Source: Pseudomonas chlororaphis
GTDB lineage: Bacteria > Pseudomonadota > Gammaproteobacteria > Pseudomonadales > Pseudomonadaceae
Direction: 5' to 3'
DNA: 64,000 bases
Assembly (NCBI RefSeq): GCF_003731765.1
Contig: NZ_MOAL01000008.1
Coordinates: forward strand, 558,001 to 622,000
Shown: one piece after another, positions 42,390 to 51,711 of the stretch
How positions within the stretch are numbered: the first letter of the stretch is position 1
Layout of the letters: every line of letters begins with the position of its first letter
Notes under the pieces: model-generated
Seen by the model: only the letters and a program-made list of their open reading frames with translations
Databases searched by the model: none
Told to the model about the DNA's origin: nothing
Made by a program: the position numbers and the translations under genes

Positions 42390-43544
42390 ATGTTCAAGGC
42401 TCTGCGTTTTTTTGGCTGGCCGCTGCTGGCCGGTGTGCTTATCGCGTTACTGATTATCCAGCGTTATCCGGAGTGGGTCGGGCTGCCCAGCCTGGACGTC
42501 AACCTGCAACAGGCGCCGCAGACCAGCAACACTCAGCAGGGCCCGGTCTCTTACGCGGACGCTGTGGTGATTGCCGCGCCAGCAGTGGTCAACCTCTACA
42601 CCACCAAGGTCATCAACAAACCCGCCCACCCGTTGTTCGAGGACCCGCAATTTCGCCGGTTCTTCGGCGATAACCTGCCCAAGCAGCAGCGCATGGAGTC
42701 GAGCCTGGGTTCGGGGGTGATCATGAGCCCCGAAGGCTACCTGCTGACCAACAACCATGTGACCTCCGGCGCCGAGCAAATCGTGGTGGCGCTCAAGGAC
42801 GGCCGTGAAACCCTGGCCCGCGTCATCGGCAGCGACCCGGAAACCGACCTCGCAGTCCTCAAGATCGACCTGAAAAACCTGCCATCGATCACCATTGGCC
42901 GCTCGGAAAACATCCGCGTGGGTGACGTTGCGCTGGCCATCGGCAACCCCTTTGGTGTCGGCCAGACCGTGACAATGGGCATCATCAGCGCCACCGGGCG
43001 CAACCAGTTGGGCCTGAACAACTACGAAGACTTCATCCAGACCGACGCGGCGATCAACCCGGGCAATTCCGGCGGCGCCTTGGTGGATGCCAACGGCAAC
43101 CTGACCGGGATCAACACCGCGATCTTCTCCAAGTCCGGCGGCTCCCAGGGCATCGGTTTTGCCATCCCGATCAAGCTGGCCATGGAGGTGATGAAGTCGA
43201 TCATCGAACACGGCCAGGTCATTCGTGGCTGGCTGGGCATCGAAGTGCAGCCACTCACCCAGGAACTGGCGGAGTCCTTTGGCCTGTCAGGGCGCCCCGG
43301 GATCGTGGTTGCGGGGATTTTCCGCGATGGCCCGGCGCAGAAGGCCGGCATGCAATTGGGTGACGTGATTCTCAGCATCGACGGAGAACCCGCCGGCGAC
43401 GGTCGCCGCTCGATGAACCAGGTCGCGCGGATCAAGCCCAGCGACAAGGTGAGCATTCTGGTGATGCGCAATGGCAAGGAGATCAAGCTCACCGCCGAGA
43501 TCGGCCTGCGTCCGCCACCGGCGCCAGTCAAAGAAGAAGAGTAA
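42390..43544 (+). CDS. algW: Periplasmic serine protease AlgW (DegS-like)
   Basis: The 384-residue trimeric protease has an N-terminal membrane anchor (7-24), a trypsin-like domain with His123, Asp153 and Ser227 in GNSGG, and one PDZ domain (about 262-365). AlgW cuts the anti-sigma factor MucA after its PDZ domain senses misfolded outer-membrane proteins, which frees AlgU for envelope stress and alginate genes. The start at 42390 fits the family, and Ser227 agrees with the number I remember for P. aeruginosa. Confidence 0.95.
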   Translation: MFKALRFFGWPLLAGVLIALLIIQRYPEWVGLPSLDVNLQQAPQTSNTQQGPVSYADAVVIAAPAVVNLYTTKVINKPAHPLFEDPQFRRFFGDNLPKQQRMESSLGSGVIMSPEGYLLTNNHVTSGAEQIVVALKDGRETLARVIGSDPETDLAVLKIDLKNLPSITIGRSENIRVGDVALAIGNPFGVGQTVTMGIISATGRNQLGLNNYEDFIQTDAAINPGNSGGALVDANGNLTGINTAIFSKSGGSQGIGFAIPIKLAMEVMKSIIEHGQVIRGWLGIEVQPLTQELAESFGLSGRPGIVVAGIFRDGPAQKAGMQLGDVILSIDGEPAGDGRRSMNQVARIKPSDKVSILVMRNGKEIKLTAEIGLRPPPAPVKEEE

Positions 43545-43570
43545 GTCGTAGCCCGGCACGCCGGGATAAC

Positions 43571-43618
43571 GATATAAATTCTCATTAGTCATGTTATATT
43601 GTTTCAATATCGATATTG
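43571..43618 (+). promoter_or_regulatory. Fur-like box and palindrome before the TonB receptor gene
   Basis: The reverse strand of 43571-43589 reads ACTAATGAGAATTTATATC, close to the Fur motif AATGAGAATNATTATC. TATATT at 43595-43600 may be the -10. A perfect 14-bp palindrome, CAATATCGATATTG, lies at 43605-43618, just before the start at 43629. This fits iron-controlled expression plus a second possible regulator site. Confidence 0.65.
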
Positions 43619-43628
43619 GAACCCTTTC

Positions 43629-45734
43629 ATGACGTCTAGAACATTTGCCTCCCTGGCAGGCCTGACCCTGGGCCTGCTGGCCGATCCCCTGCTCGCCGAA
43701 GAACCCCGGCCGCTCGAACTCGACGCCACCAGCATCACCTCCGAATACGAATCCGCCAGCGACCCGCTCAAGGGTTATCGGGCAAGCCGCGCCTCCAGTG
43801 CGACCAAGACCGACACAGCGATCCGTGACATTCCCCAGTCCATCAGCGTGATCCCTGCCAGCGTGCTCAAGGACTTGGGCAGCACGAGTGTCGAGCGCGC
43901 CCTGGAATTCGCCGGCGGTGTCTCCAAGCAAAACAACTTCGGCGGCCTGACGCTCTACGAATACAGCGTGCGCGGCTTCACCACGTCGGAGTTCTACAAG
44001 GATGGCTTCAGCGCCAACCGCGGCTACCCGAGCACACCGGATGCGGCCAATATCGAACGCATCGAAGTGCTCAAAGGCCCCGCCGCCAGTCTCTATGGCC
44101 GTGGCGACCCGGGTGGCACGGTGAACATTGTCAGCAAGAAGCCTCAGCCGGAAGCCTTCACCACCCTGCAGACCAGCGTCGGCAGCTGGGACCGCTACCG
44201 CACCGCCCTGGACCTCAACACGCCGCTGGACGAGCAAGGCCAGGTCCTGTCCCGGGTCAACCTGGCAGTCGAAGACAACCAGAGTTTCCGCGATCACGTC
44301 GACAGCCAACGGGTGTTCGTCGCACCCTCCCTGAGCTGGCAGATCAACCCAGACACCCACCTGTTGCTGGAAAGCGAATTCGTGCGCCACAGCTCGACCT
44401 TCGATCGCGGCATCGTCGCGCCGAACAATCGCTGGAGCGGCGTGTCACGCTCGACCTTCCTCGGCGAACCCAATGACGGCAACATCGACAACCACAACAA
44501 CATGCTGCAGGCGGCCCTGGAGCATCACCTCAACGACGCCTGGAAATTGCGCCTGGCCAGCCACTACAAAGAGGGCAAGCTCTGGGGCTTCGCCTCGGAA
44601 GCCCGGCCTTTGAATGCCGACCTGCGCACGGTCAATCGGCGCTATCGCGAGCGCGACAGCAACTGGCATGACAGCATCACCCAGCTGGAACTCCACGGCC
44701 TGGTGGACATCGGCAGCTGGCAACACCAGTTGCTGATCGGCAGCGAATACGAGAACTACCGCAAGAACGAACGGGTCACCACCATTGCGGGCAGTACCTA
44801 CCCCATCGACATCTATAACCCGGTGTACGGCCAGCCCAAGCCAAATGGCCTACGCTCCGGCACCGACTTCTCCGAGCACGTGCAAAGCCAGGCATTGAAC
44901 CTGCAGGACCAGATCATCTTCAGCGACCGCCTGCGGGGCATGCTCGGGGCGCGCTTCGAGCACTTCGAACAACGCATCGACGACCACGTCAGTGGCCTCC
45001 CCTCGCGCCAGACTCACGACGCCCTGACCCAGCGCGCCGGCCTGCTGTACCAACTGACCCCGCAAGTGGGCCTGTTCGCCAACGCCTCCACCTCGTTCAA
45101 GCCCAACAACGGCCTGGACGCCGAGAGCAAAACCTTCAAGCCCGAAGAAGGCGTCGGTTATGAAGTGGGGATCAAGAGCGAGCTGTTCGACGAGCGCCTG
45201 AGCAGCACCCTCGCCGCTTTCCACATCGAAAAGGAAAACGTCTTGGCCCTCGACCCCGCCACCAACAGCAACCGGGCCATGGGCAAAGCCCGCAGCCAGG
45301 GCCTGGACCTGCAAGTGACCGGGCAGCTCACCGATGCGGTGCGGCTGATCGGCGCCTTCGCCTACATCGACGCCAAGGTCACTGAGGGCGATAGGTCAAT
45401 TCCCGCCGGCAGCCGCATTCTTGGCGTGGCCAAGCGCAGCGGCAGCGTGCTGGGGGTCTATGAGTTCCAGGAGGGGACATTGCGCGGCTCTGATGTCGGC
45501 GCAGCCTTCACGTACGTGGGCGACCGCTCCGGGGAAGCCGGGGGGCGCTTCGAGTTGCCGGCCTACCAGACCGTGGACCTGCTGGCCCACTACAAGGCCA
45601 GTGAGCAGGTGACCCTGGGCCTGAACCTGAACAATGTGTTCGATGAGAAGTACTACGAGCGCTCTTACAGCAACTACTGGGTCAACCCCGGGGAGCCGCG
45701 CAACTTCACCCTGAGCCTGACCCTCAGCCTATAA
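43629..45734 (+). CDS. TonB-dependent siderophore receptor
   Basis: The 701-residue outer-membrane receptor has a signal peptide (cleavage near LLAEE, residue 22-23), a plug domain (IRDIPQSISVIPASVLKDL, YSVRGFTTSEFYKDGF, IERIEVLKGPAASLYGRGDPGGTVNIVSKKP) and a 22-strand barrel ending in LSLTLSL. It lacks the extra N-terminal signalling domain, so it does not control its own sigma factor. Overall it resembles FhuA-type hydroxamate receptors; the siderophore is not known. It carries a Fur-like box upstream. Confidence 0.93.
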   Translation: MTSRTFASLAGLTLGLLADPLLAEEPRPLELDATSITSEYESASDPLKGYRASRASSATKTDTAIRDIPQSISVIPASVLKDLGSTSVERALEFAGGVSKQNNFGGLTLYEYSVRGFTTSEFYKDGFSANRGYPSTPDAANIERIEVLKGPAASLYGRGDPGGTVNIVSKKPQPEAFTTLQTSVGSWDRYRTALDLNTPLDEQGQVLSRVNLAVEDNQSFRDHVDSQRVFVAPSLSWQINPDTHLLLESEFVRHSSTFDRGIVAPNNRWSGVSRSTFLGEPNDGNIDNHNNMLQAALEHHLNDAWKLRLASHYKEGKLWGFASEARPLNADLRTVNRRYRERDSNWHDSITQLELHGLVDIGSWQHQLLIGSEYENYRKNERVTTIAGSTYPIDIYNPVYGQPKPNGLRSGTDFSEHVQSQALNLQDQIIFSDRLRGMLGARFEHFEQRIDDHVSGLPSRQTHDALTQRAGLLYQLTPQVGLFANASTSFKPNNGLDAESKTFKPEEGVGYEVGIKSELFDERLSSTLAAFHIEKENVLALDPATNSNRAMGKARSQGLDLQVTGQLTDAVRLIGAFAYIDAKVTEGDRSIPAGSRILGVAKRSGSVLGVYEFQEGTLRGSDVGAAFTYVGDRSGEAGGRFELPAYQTVDLLAHYKASEQVTLGLNLNNVFDEKYYERSYSNYWVNPGEPRNFTLSLTLSL

Positions 45735-45765
45735 AAAAGCCCGCTCCTGTGAGGGAGCGGGCTTT
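45733..45765. terminator. Bidirectional intrinsic terminator
   Basis: GCCCGCTCC-TGTGAG-GGAGCGGGC has AAAAAA on the left and TTT on the right. It overlaps the receptor stop codon and lies before the hisC end, so it serves both convergent genes. Confidence 0.88.
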
Positions 45766-45779
45766 CTATCTTCAAGGGC

Positions 45780-46838
45780 TTAAAGCTCGCCCAGTCCGTC
45801 AATCAGCGCCTGATTCTGCTCCGGCGTACCGATGGAGATACGCAGGAACTGGGCAATGCGCTGCTGCTTGAAGTGGCGGACGATCACTCCTTGCTCCCGC
45901 AGCTTGGCCGCCAGGCCGGCCGCGTCGTGCCCAGGGTGGCGGGCAAAGATGAAGTTGGCCGCCGACGGCAGCACCTCGAACCCCTTGGCCTGCAGTTGCG
46001 CCACCACGTAGTCGCGGCTGTCGATCACCCGCTGGCAGGTGCTCTGGAAGTACTCGTGGTCTTCGAACGCGGCGGTTGCACCGACAATCGCCAAGCGGTC
46101 CAGGGGGTAGGAATTGAAGCTGTTCTTGATCCGCTCCAAGGCCTCGATCAGGTCCGGATGACCCACCGCCAGGCCGACCCGCAAGCCCGCCAGGGAGCGC
46201 GACTTGGACAGGGTCTGGGTCACCAGCAGGTTCGGATAGCGATCCACCAGGCCAATGGCCGTCTCACCGCCAAAGTCGATATAGGCTTCGTCGACCACCA
46301 CCACCGAATCCGGGCTGGCCTTGAGGATCTGCTCCACCGCGTCCAGGGGCAGCAGGCAGCCGGTGGGCGCGTTCGGGTTAGGGAAGATGATCCCGCCATT
46401 GGGCTTGGCATAGTCCGCCGTGCGGATCTGGAACTGCTCATCCAGGGGCACCGCTTCGAAGTCGATGCCGTACAGGCCGCAATACACCGGGTAGAAGCTG
46501 TAGCTGATGTCCGGGAACAGCAACGGCTGATCGTGTTGCAGCAAGCCGTGGAAAATGTGCGCCAGGACTTCATCCGAACCGTTGCCGAGGAACACCTGGT
46601 TGCTCTGCACGCCGTAATAGCCAGCCACCGCCTGCTTCAGCAGGTCGCTGTTGGGGTCCGGGTACAGGCGCAGGTTGTCATTGAGCTCGGCCTGCATCGC
46701 CGACAGGGCCTTGGGCGACGGGCCATAAGGGTTTTCGTTGGTGTTGAGCTTGACCAGCTTGGTCAGCTTTGGCTGTTCGCCCGGCACATAAGGCACCAGA
46801 TCCTTGACGAACGGACTCCAGAATTTGCTCATGCTCAT
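45780..46838 (-). CDS. hisC: Histidinol-phosphate aminotransferase
   Basis: The 352-residue PLP aminotransferase converts imidazole acetol phosphate to histidinol phosphate. LNTNENPYGPSPKAL, FLGNGSDEVL, NPNAPTG, DEAYIDF and the PLP lysine in TLSKSRSLAGLRVG are present. The ATG at 46838 overlaps the hisD stop (ATGA), so the genes are coupled. It is the last gene of hisG-hisD-hisC. Confidence 0.95.
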   Translation of the reverse strand: MSMSKFWSPFVKDLVPYVPGEQPKLTKLVKLNTNENPYGPSPKALSAMQAELNDNLRLYPDPNSDLLKQAVAGYYGVQSNQVFLGNGSDEVLAHIFHGLLQHDQPLLFPDISYSFYPVYCGLYGIDFEAVPLDEQFQIRTADYAKPNGGIIFPNPNAPTGCLLPLDAVEQILKASPDSVVVVDEAYIDFGGETAIGLVDRYPNLLVTQTLSKSRSLAGLRVGLAVGHPDLIEALERIKNSFNSYPLDRLAIVGATAAFEDHEYFQSTCQRVIDSRDYVVAQLQAKGFEVLPSAANFIFARHPGHDAAGLAAKLREQGVIVRHFKQQRIAQFLRISIGTPEQNQALIDGLGEL

Positions 46839-48163
46839 TGCCCCTTTGCTTGATCGTCGACGATGCGGTATTCGGCACTGCGGGCGTGGGCGGTCAGCGA
46901 CTCGCCACGGGCCAGCACCGACGCGGTCTTGCCCAGTTCGGATGCGCCCTGCTCGGAGCAGAAGATGATCGACGAACGTTTCTGGAAGTCGTACACGCCC
47001 AGTGGCGAGGAGAAACGCGCGGTGCCGGAGGTCGGCAGCACGTGGTTCGGCCCGGCGCAGTAATCGCCCAAGGCTTCGGAGGTGTGACGCCCCATGAAGA
47101 TCGCCCCCGCGTGACGAATCTGCGGCAGCCAGGCTTGCGGATCGGCCACGGACAACTCCAAGTGCTCCGGTGCAATGCGGTTGGCCACGTCGATGGCCTG
47201 CTGCATGTCGCGCACTTTGATCAGGGCGCCACGGCCATTGATCGAGGTGTTGATGATTTCGGCACGCTCCATGGTCGGCAGCAGCTTGGCGATGCTCGCC
47301 GCCACCTGGTCGAGGAACTCGGCGTCCGGGCTGACCAGGATCGCCTGGGCGTCTTCGTCGTGCTCAGCCTGGGAAAACAGGTCCATGGCGATCCAGTCCG
47401 GGTCGGTCTGGCCGTCACAGACCACGAGGATCTCGGAGGGGCCGGCAATCATGTCGATGCCCACCTGGCCAAACACGTGGCGCTTGGCAGTGGCCACATA
47501 GATGTTGCCCGGGCCGACCACCTTGTCCACCTGGGGCACGCTTTCGGTGCCATAGGCCAGGGCGGCAACCGCTTGGGCGCCACCGATGGTGAACACCCGG
47601 TCGACCCCGGCGATGCAGGCTGCGGCCAGCACCAGTTCATTGACCTCGCCACGCGGCGTAGGCACTACCATCACCACCTCGGTGACCCCCGCCACTTTGG
47701 CCGGGATCGCGTTCATCAACACCGAGGACGGGTAGGACGCCTTGCCACCGGGTACATACAGGCCGGCACGGTCCAACGGGGTGACTTTCTGCCCCAGCAC
47801 GGTGCCGTCGGCCTCGGTGTAGGTCCAGGAATCCTGTTTCTGTTTTTCGTGATAGCTGCGGACCCGCGCGGCGGCTTTTTCCAGGGCTTCGCGCTGGGGT
47901 ACGGTGATGCGGGTCAGGGCCAGTTCCAGGCGCTCACGGGGCAGGATCAGGTCGGCCATGGAGCTGACCTGCAAGCCATCGAAGCGCTCGGTGAATTCCA
48001 CCAGCGCCGCATCGCCGCGTTCACGCACGGCCTTGATGATGTCCAGCACCCGCTGATTGACCGAGTCGTCAGAGACACTTTCCCAGCTCAGCAGATGATC
48101 CAGATGCTGGGCGAAATCCGGGTCGGCAGCGTTGAGTCGGCGAATTGCAGTGGGAGCGGTCAT
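46835..48163 (-). CDS. hisD: Histidinol dehydrogenase
   Basis: The 442-residue zinc enzyme oxidises histidinol to histidine in two NAD-dependent steps. PLDRAGLYVPGGKASYPSS, GGAQAVAALAYGT, VVGPGNIYV, DMIAGPSEILV, SQAEHDEDAQ with conserved catalytic and zinc residues, and NHVLPTSGTARFSSPLGV are visible. The start at 48163 fits the family. It lies between hisG and hisC. Confidence 0.97.
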   Translation of the reverse strand: MTAPTAIRRLNAADPDFAQHLDHLLSWESVSDDSVNQRVLDIIKAVRERGDAALVEFTERFDGLQVSSMADLILPRERLELALTRITVPQREALEKAAARVRSYHEKQKQDSWTYTEADGTVLGQKVTPLDRAGLYVPGGKASYPSSVLMNAIPAKVAGVTEVVMVVPTPRGEVNELVLAAACIAGVDRVFTIGGAQAVAALAYGTESVPQVDKVVGPGNIYVATAKRHVFGQVGIDMIAGPSEILVVCDGQTDPDWIAMDLFSQAEHDEDAQAILVSPDAEFLDQVAASIAKLLPTMERAEIINTSINGRGALIKVRDMQQAIDVANRIAPEHLELSVADPQAWLPQIRHAGAIFMGRHTSEALGDYCAGPNHVLPTSGTARFSSPLGVYDFQKRSSIIFCSEQGASELGKTASVLARGESLTAHARSAEYRIVDDQAKGQ

Positions 48164-48291
48164 AGCGAAGGCCTCATTTATTGGCGAGTGCTCAAAAGGA
48201 CAAGCTTGGTTTTGCAAAGCTCAGGCGCCGCAAGACTACCAAGCCATCCGCGTGGGCACCTGAGTATTCTGGCTATGACGCGGATAGATGG

Positions 48292-48310
48292 GCGTGGCTC
48301 AAGGCCACGC
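48292..48310. other. Hairpin between hisG and hisD
   Basis: GCGTGGC-TCAAG-GCCACGC has perfect 7-bp arms and no T run. It lies 8 bp after the hisG stop and may set different mRNA levels for hisG and hisD. Confidence 0.45.
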
Positions 48311-48317
48311 ATGTGAA

Positions 48318-48953
48318 TCAGCCGCGGTGTCGCGACTCCACTGCTTTGCGCAGGGTGTCGATCAACGCCTGGATGCGGGCGTGCTGCATTTTCATCGAAG
48401 CCTTGTTGACCACCAGGCGCGAACTGATGGTGGCGATCAGCTCCTGGGGCTCCAGGCCATTGGCCCGCAAGGTGTTGCCGGTATCGACCACGTCGATGAT
48501 CTTGTCCGCCAGGCCGATCAGCGGCGCCAGCTCCATCGAGCCGTAGAGCTTGATGATGTCGACCTGGCGACCCTGTTCGGCGTAGTAACGCTTGGCCACG
48601 TTGACGAACTTGGTGGCCACGCGCAGCCGGCCCTTGGGCTCGGCGGCACCGATGGCACCGGCGGTCATCAGCTTGCACTTGGCAATCTGCAGGTCCAGCG
48701 GCTCGTACAGGCCCTGGCCGGTGTATTCCATCAGCACGTCCTTGCCAGCGACCCCGAGGTCAGCGGCCCCATGCTCGACGTAGGTCGGCACATCGGTGGC
48801 GCGCACGATCAGCAGGCGCACATCGGCCTGGGTCGTGGGAATGATCAGCTTGCGGCTCTTGTCCGGATTCTCGGTCGGCACGATGCCCGCTTCAGCCAGA
48901 AGCGGCAGCGTGTCGTCAAGGATACGGCCCTTGGACAATGCGATGGTCAACAT
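48318..48953 (-). CDS. hisG: ATP phosphoribosyltransferase, short form
   Basis: The 211-residue catalytic subunit starts histidine synthesis by joining ATP and PRPP. LTIALSKGRILDDTLPLL and the PRPP loop EVVDTGNTLRANGL-like DVVDTGNTLRANG near 162-174 are intact. The short form lacks the C-terminal regulatory domain and needs HisZ, which is not in the window (it sits near purA in Pseudomonas). It is upstream of hisD by 154 bp. Confidence 0.96.
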   Translation of the reverse strand: MLTIALSKGRILDDTLPLLAEAGIVPTENPDKSRKLIIPTTQADVRLLIVRATDVPTYVEHGAADLGVAGKDVLMEYTGQGLYEPLDLQIAKCKLMTAGAIGAAEPKGRLRVATKFVNVAKRYYAEQGRQVDIIKLYGSMELAPLIGLADKIIDVVDTGNTLRANGLEPQELIATISSRLVVNKASMKMQHARIQALIDTLRKAVESRHRG

Positions 48954-49084
48954 GGGAAACGTCAGTCCTTATCAGGCTACTGATGCCCGGTCGCAAATGG
49001 CGCCAGACACAGATCGAGCCTGATGACAGGCTCGACGTGAAACTCAATCAAGGTGTGGGCTCGTCCTTGTGCCCATGACACCGA

Positions 49085-50350
49085 CTAGCCCGGTACGCGG
49101 CGAATCTTGGCGCCGAGCATCTGCAGCTTCTCTTCGATGCACTCATAACCACGATCTATGTGGTAGATGCGATCGATCAGGGTGTCGCCTTCGGCCATCA
49201 GAGCCGAAATCACCAGGCTGGCCGAAGCCCGCAGGTCGGTGGCCATAACGGGCGCGCCCTTGAGGATTTCAGTGCCGGTCACGATGGCAGTGTTGCCTTC
49301 GACCTGGATCTTGGCGCCCATGCGGTGCAGTTCGTAAACGTGCATGAAGCGGTTTTCGAAGATCGTCTCGATGACCGCACCCGTGCCTTCGGCAATGGCG
49401 TTCAGGGAGATGAACTGCGCTTGCATGTCCGTCGGGAACGCCGGGTAAGGCGCGGTTCGCACGTTGACCGCCTTGGGGCGCTTGCCGTGCATGTTGAGCT
49501 CGATCCAGTCGGTGCCGGTGGTGACTTCTGCACCGGCTTCCTTGAGCTTTTCCAGGACCGCTTCAAGGATGGTCGGATCAGTGTCCTTGACCTTGACCCG
49601 GCCGCCGGTGACGGCAGCTGCCACCAGGTAGGTGCCGGTTTCGATCCGATCAGGCATGACTTTGTAGAACGCCGAATGCAGACGCTCGACGCCATCGATG
49701 GTGATGGTGTCGGTGCCGGCACCGGAGATTTTCGCGCCCATGGCGATCAGGAAGTTCGCCAGGTCCACGACTTCAGGCTCGCGGGCGGCGTTTTGCAGCA
49801 CGCTGCGGCCTTTGGCCAGTGCGGCGGCCATCATGATGTTCTCGGTACCGGTCACACTCACGGTATCGAAGAAGAAGCTCGCGCCGCGCAGGCCGCCTTC
49901 AGGGGCCTTGGCCTTGATGTAGCCGCCTTCGACGTCGATCACCGCGCCCATGGCTTCCAGGCCACGGATGTGCAGGTCCACCGGACGCGAGCCGATGGCG
50001 CAACCGCCAGGCAGGGCGACTTCAGCTTCACCGAAACGGGCAACCATCGGGCCCAGTACCAGGATCGAGGCACGCATGGTTTTCACCAGCTCGTACGGCG
50101 CGATCAGGGTCTTGATGGTGCGTGGGTCGATTTCGACGCTGAGTTTCTCGTCGATCACCGGCTCGATGCCCATGCGACCGAACAGCTCGATCATGGTGGT
50201 GATGTCGTGCAGGTGCGGCAGGTTGGCCACAGTGACCGGGCCATCGCACAGCAGGGTTGCCGCCAGGATCGGCAGCGCGGAGTTCTTGGCCCCGGAAATG
50301 CGGATTTCGCCATCAAGGCGAACGCCGCCGGTAATAATCAATTTATCCAT
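49085..50350 (-). CDS. murA: UDP-N-acetylglucosamine 1-carboxyvinyltransferase
   Basis: The 421-residue enzyme catalyses the first committed step of peptidoglycan synthesis. Lys22-Asn23 in GAKNSALPIL, Cys117 in LPGGCAIGSRP (the fosfomycin target) and the conserved DLRASASLVISALMA near the C-terminus are present. It lies between ibaG and hisG in the Pseudomonas order. Confidence 0.98.
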   Translation of the reverse strand: MDKLIITGGVRLDGEIRISGAKNSALPILAATLLCDGPVTVANLPHLHDITTMIELFGRMGIEPVIDEKLSVEIDPRTIKTLIAPYELVKTMRASILVLGPMVARFGEAEVALPGGCAIGSRPVDLHIRGLEAMGAVIDVEGGYIKAKAPEGGLRGASFFFDTVSVTGTENIMMAAALAKGRSVLQNAAREPEVVDLANFLIAMGAKISGAGTDTITIDGVERLHSAFYKVMPDRIETGTYLVAAAVTGGRVKVKDTDPTILEAVLEKLKEAGAEVTTGTDWIELNMHGKRPKAVNVRTAPYPAFPTDMQAQFISLNAIAEGTGAVIETIFENRFMHVYELHRMGAKIQVEGNTAIVTGTEILKGAPVMATDLRASASLVISALMAEGDTLIDRIYHIDRGYECIEEKLQMLGAKIRRVPG

Positions 50351-50375
50351 AAGAATCTCGACGCCCTTGGGCTGC

Positions 50376-50627
50376 TCAGGTGCGCTCGGCCCAGGCCGCG
50401 CGGCTGAAAAATTTCATAGTGACCGCGTGGATGCTGCCATCGGCGATCCATGGGTTCAAATGGGCATAAATGCTCTGCTGACGCTTAACCGGGCTCAAGG
50501 CCGCCAGTTCGTCACTAATCACGTTCAGCTGAAAGTTGCAGCCTTCGCCCTCAACTTCTACCTGTACGGATAAAAGAGTCTCGGACAGCTTTCCTTCAAG
50601 GAAGCTCTTCACTTCGGTGGCCTGCAT
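50376..50627 (-). CDS. ibaG: BolA-family protein IbaG
   Basis: The 83-residue protein is a BolA/IbaG-type monothiol glutaredoxin partner for iron-sulfur cluster handling. The start MQATEVKSFLEGKL at 50627 and the helix-turn LSPVKRQQSIYAHLNPWI fit the family, with a histidine in SIHAVTMKFF. It lies 25 bp before murA, as in many gamma-proteobacteria. Confidence 0.9.
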   Translation of the reverse strand: MQATEVKSFLEGKLSETLLSVQVEVEGEGCNFQLNVISDELAALSPVKRQQSIYAHLNPWIADGSIHAVTMKFFSRAAWAERT

Positions 50628-50673
50628 GCTCAACCTCAATCGGCGCCCTGTGCGCGCGGGTCGCACATCATAC

Positions 50674-50726
50674 AAAAAAGCCCCGCGCCTGCGAACCCCG
50701 CATAGCAGGACTCTGACGGGGGGCTT
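50674..50726 (-). terminator. Long-stem terminator after mlaB
   Basis: On the minus strand AAGCCCC pairs with GGGGCTT and an inner CCTGC/GCAGG stem, then six T. It separates the mla operon from ibaG-murA. Confidence 0.75.
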
Positions 50727-50744
50727 CTATATAGATGTGGGTTA

Positions 50745-51050
50745 CTAAGGATGGGTGAGGATTTCGGTCAAGCCGGAAACCTCGGCGATTTCGCGCATGT
50801 CCTCGGGCAAGGCGCGGATGCTCAGGGCCTTGCCGGCCGCCTGGGCATCACGCATGAACGCCAGCAACAGCGCAAGGCCGACACTGCTAGACTTCGACAC
50901 TGCCGAACAATCCACAACCAGGTCCGGCACCGCGCTGGACTTGATCAGGGCCTGGCCCTGCTTGCGCAGGCCAGGGCCGGTGCGATAGTCCAGCACGCCA
51001 CTGAGCAACAGCTCACCAGCAGCCCCGGAACGGACGGCCGCCTCACTCAT
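50745..51050 (-). CDS. mlaB: STAS-domain protein MlaB
   Basis: The 101-residue STAS-domain protein is the cytoplasmic regulator of the Mla ABC complex (VDCSAVSKSSSVGLALLLAFMRDA is the STAS core). It supports MlaF activity. Its start overlaps the mlaC end (ATGA-type, 4 bp). It is the last gene of mlaFEDCB. Confidence 0.9.
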   Translation of the reverse strand: MSEAAVRSGAAGELLLSGVLDYRTGPGLRKQGQALIKSSAVPDLVVDCSAVSKSSSVGLALLLAFMRDAQAAGKALSIRALPEDMREIAEVSGLTEILTHP

Positions 51051-51700
51051 TGCGCAGCCTTCTGCGCGGCGTCTTCAGTCACTTCCTTGGCCTTGGCCAC
51101 TTCCCCGGCCCAACCGTCGATGGTCTTGTCCAGGTTATTGCCATTGCGCTGCATGGCATCGGCGAACTGATCACGGAACAGCTTGCCGATGTTGATGCCG
51201 TTGATTATCACGTTGCGCACTTTCCACTGGTCGTTGATCTTCTCCAGGGTGTAGGACACGGGGTAGATCGCCCCGTTATTGCCCTTGACCTGCATATCGA
51301 CGCTGGTGCGGGTGCCGCTTTCATCCTTGGCCGGGGACACCGTAATGCCCTGGTTGTTGTACTCGAGCAAGGCGTTGCCATAAAACTGCATCAGGCTGCG
51401 CTTGAAGTTTTCCTGGAAGCGGGTCATCTGCTCCGGGGTGGCTTTGCGCGAGTACTTCACGGTCATGATGCTGCGGGAGATGCCATCGGCATCCACCACC
51501 GGACCGACAATACCGTTCAAGGCATCGTAGAAGGCGCTCGGGCTCTGCTTGTACTGCTCTTTATTGGCCGCCAGGTCCGCCAGCAGGCGGTTGGTGGTGT
51601 CTTGAACCAGATCATGGGCGGAAGGCCCGGTCACGGCGTTAGCCATCAAAGGTAGCGCCGCAAGCAACACCAACAGGCCACGTCGCAAGGTAGAGATCAT
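51047..51700 (-). CDS. mlaC: Periplasmic phospholipid-binding protein MlaC
   Basis: The 217-residue protein has a signal peptide (cleavage near residue 22, PLMANA) and the MlaC/Ttg2D fold (MTVKYSRKATPEQMTRFQENFKRSLM and DQWKVRNVIINGINIGKLFRDQF). It carries phospholipids between the outer-membrane MlaA and the MlaFEDB complex. The start at 51700 has a GAGGAG ribosome binding site, better than the upstream ATG at 51715 that overlaps the mlaD stop. Confidence 0.93.
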   Translation of the reverse strand: MISTLRRGLLVLLAALPLMANAVTGPSAHDLVQDTTNRLLADLAANKEQYKQSPSAFYDALNGIVGPVVDADGISRSIMTVKYSRKATPEQMTRFQENFKRSLMQFYGNALLEYNNQGITVSPAKDESGTRTSVDMQVKGNNGAIYPVSYTLEKINDQWKVRNVIINGINIGKLFRDQFADAMQRNGNNLDKTIDGWAGEVAKAKEVTEDAAQKAAQ

Positions 51701-51711
51701 GAACAAACTCC

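Noticed and set aside
46838..48316. 492-codon plus-strand frame opposite hisD
   Set aside because: hisD is complete on the minus strand with all family motifs and is coupled to hisC.
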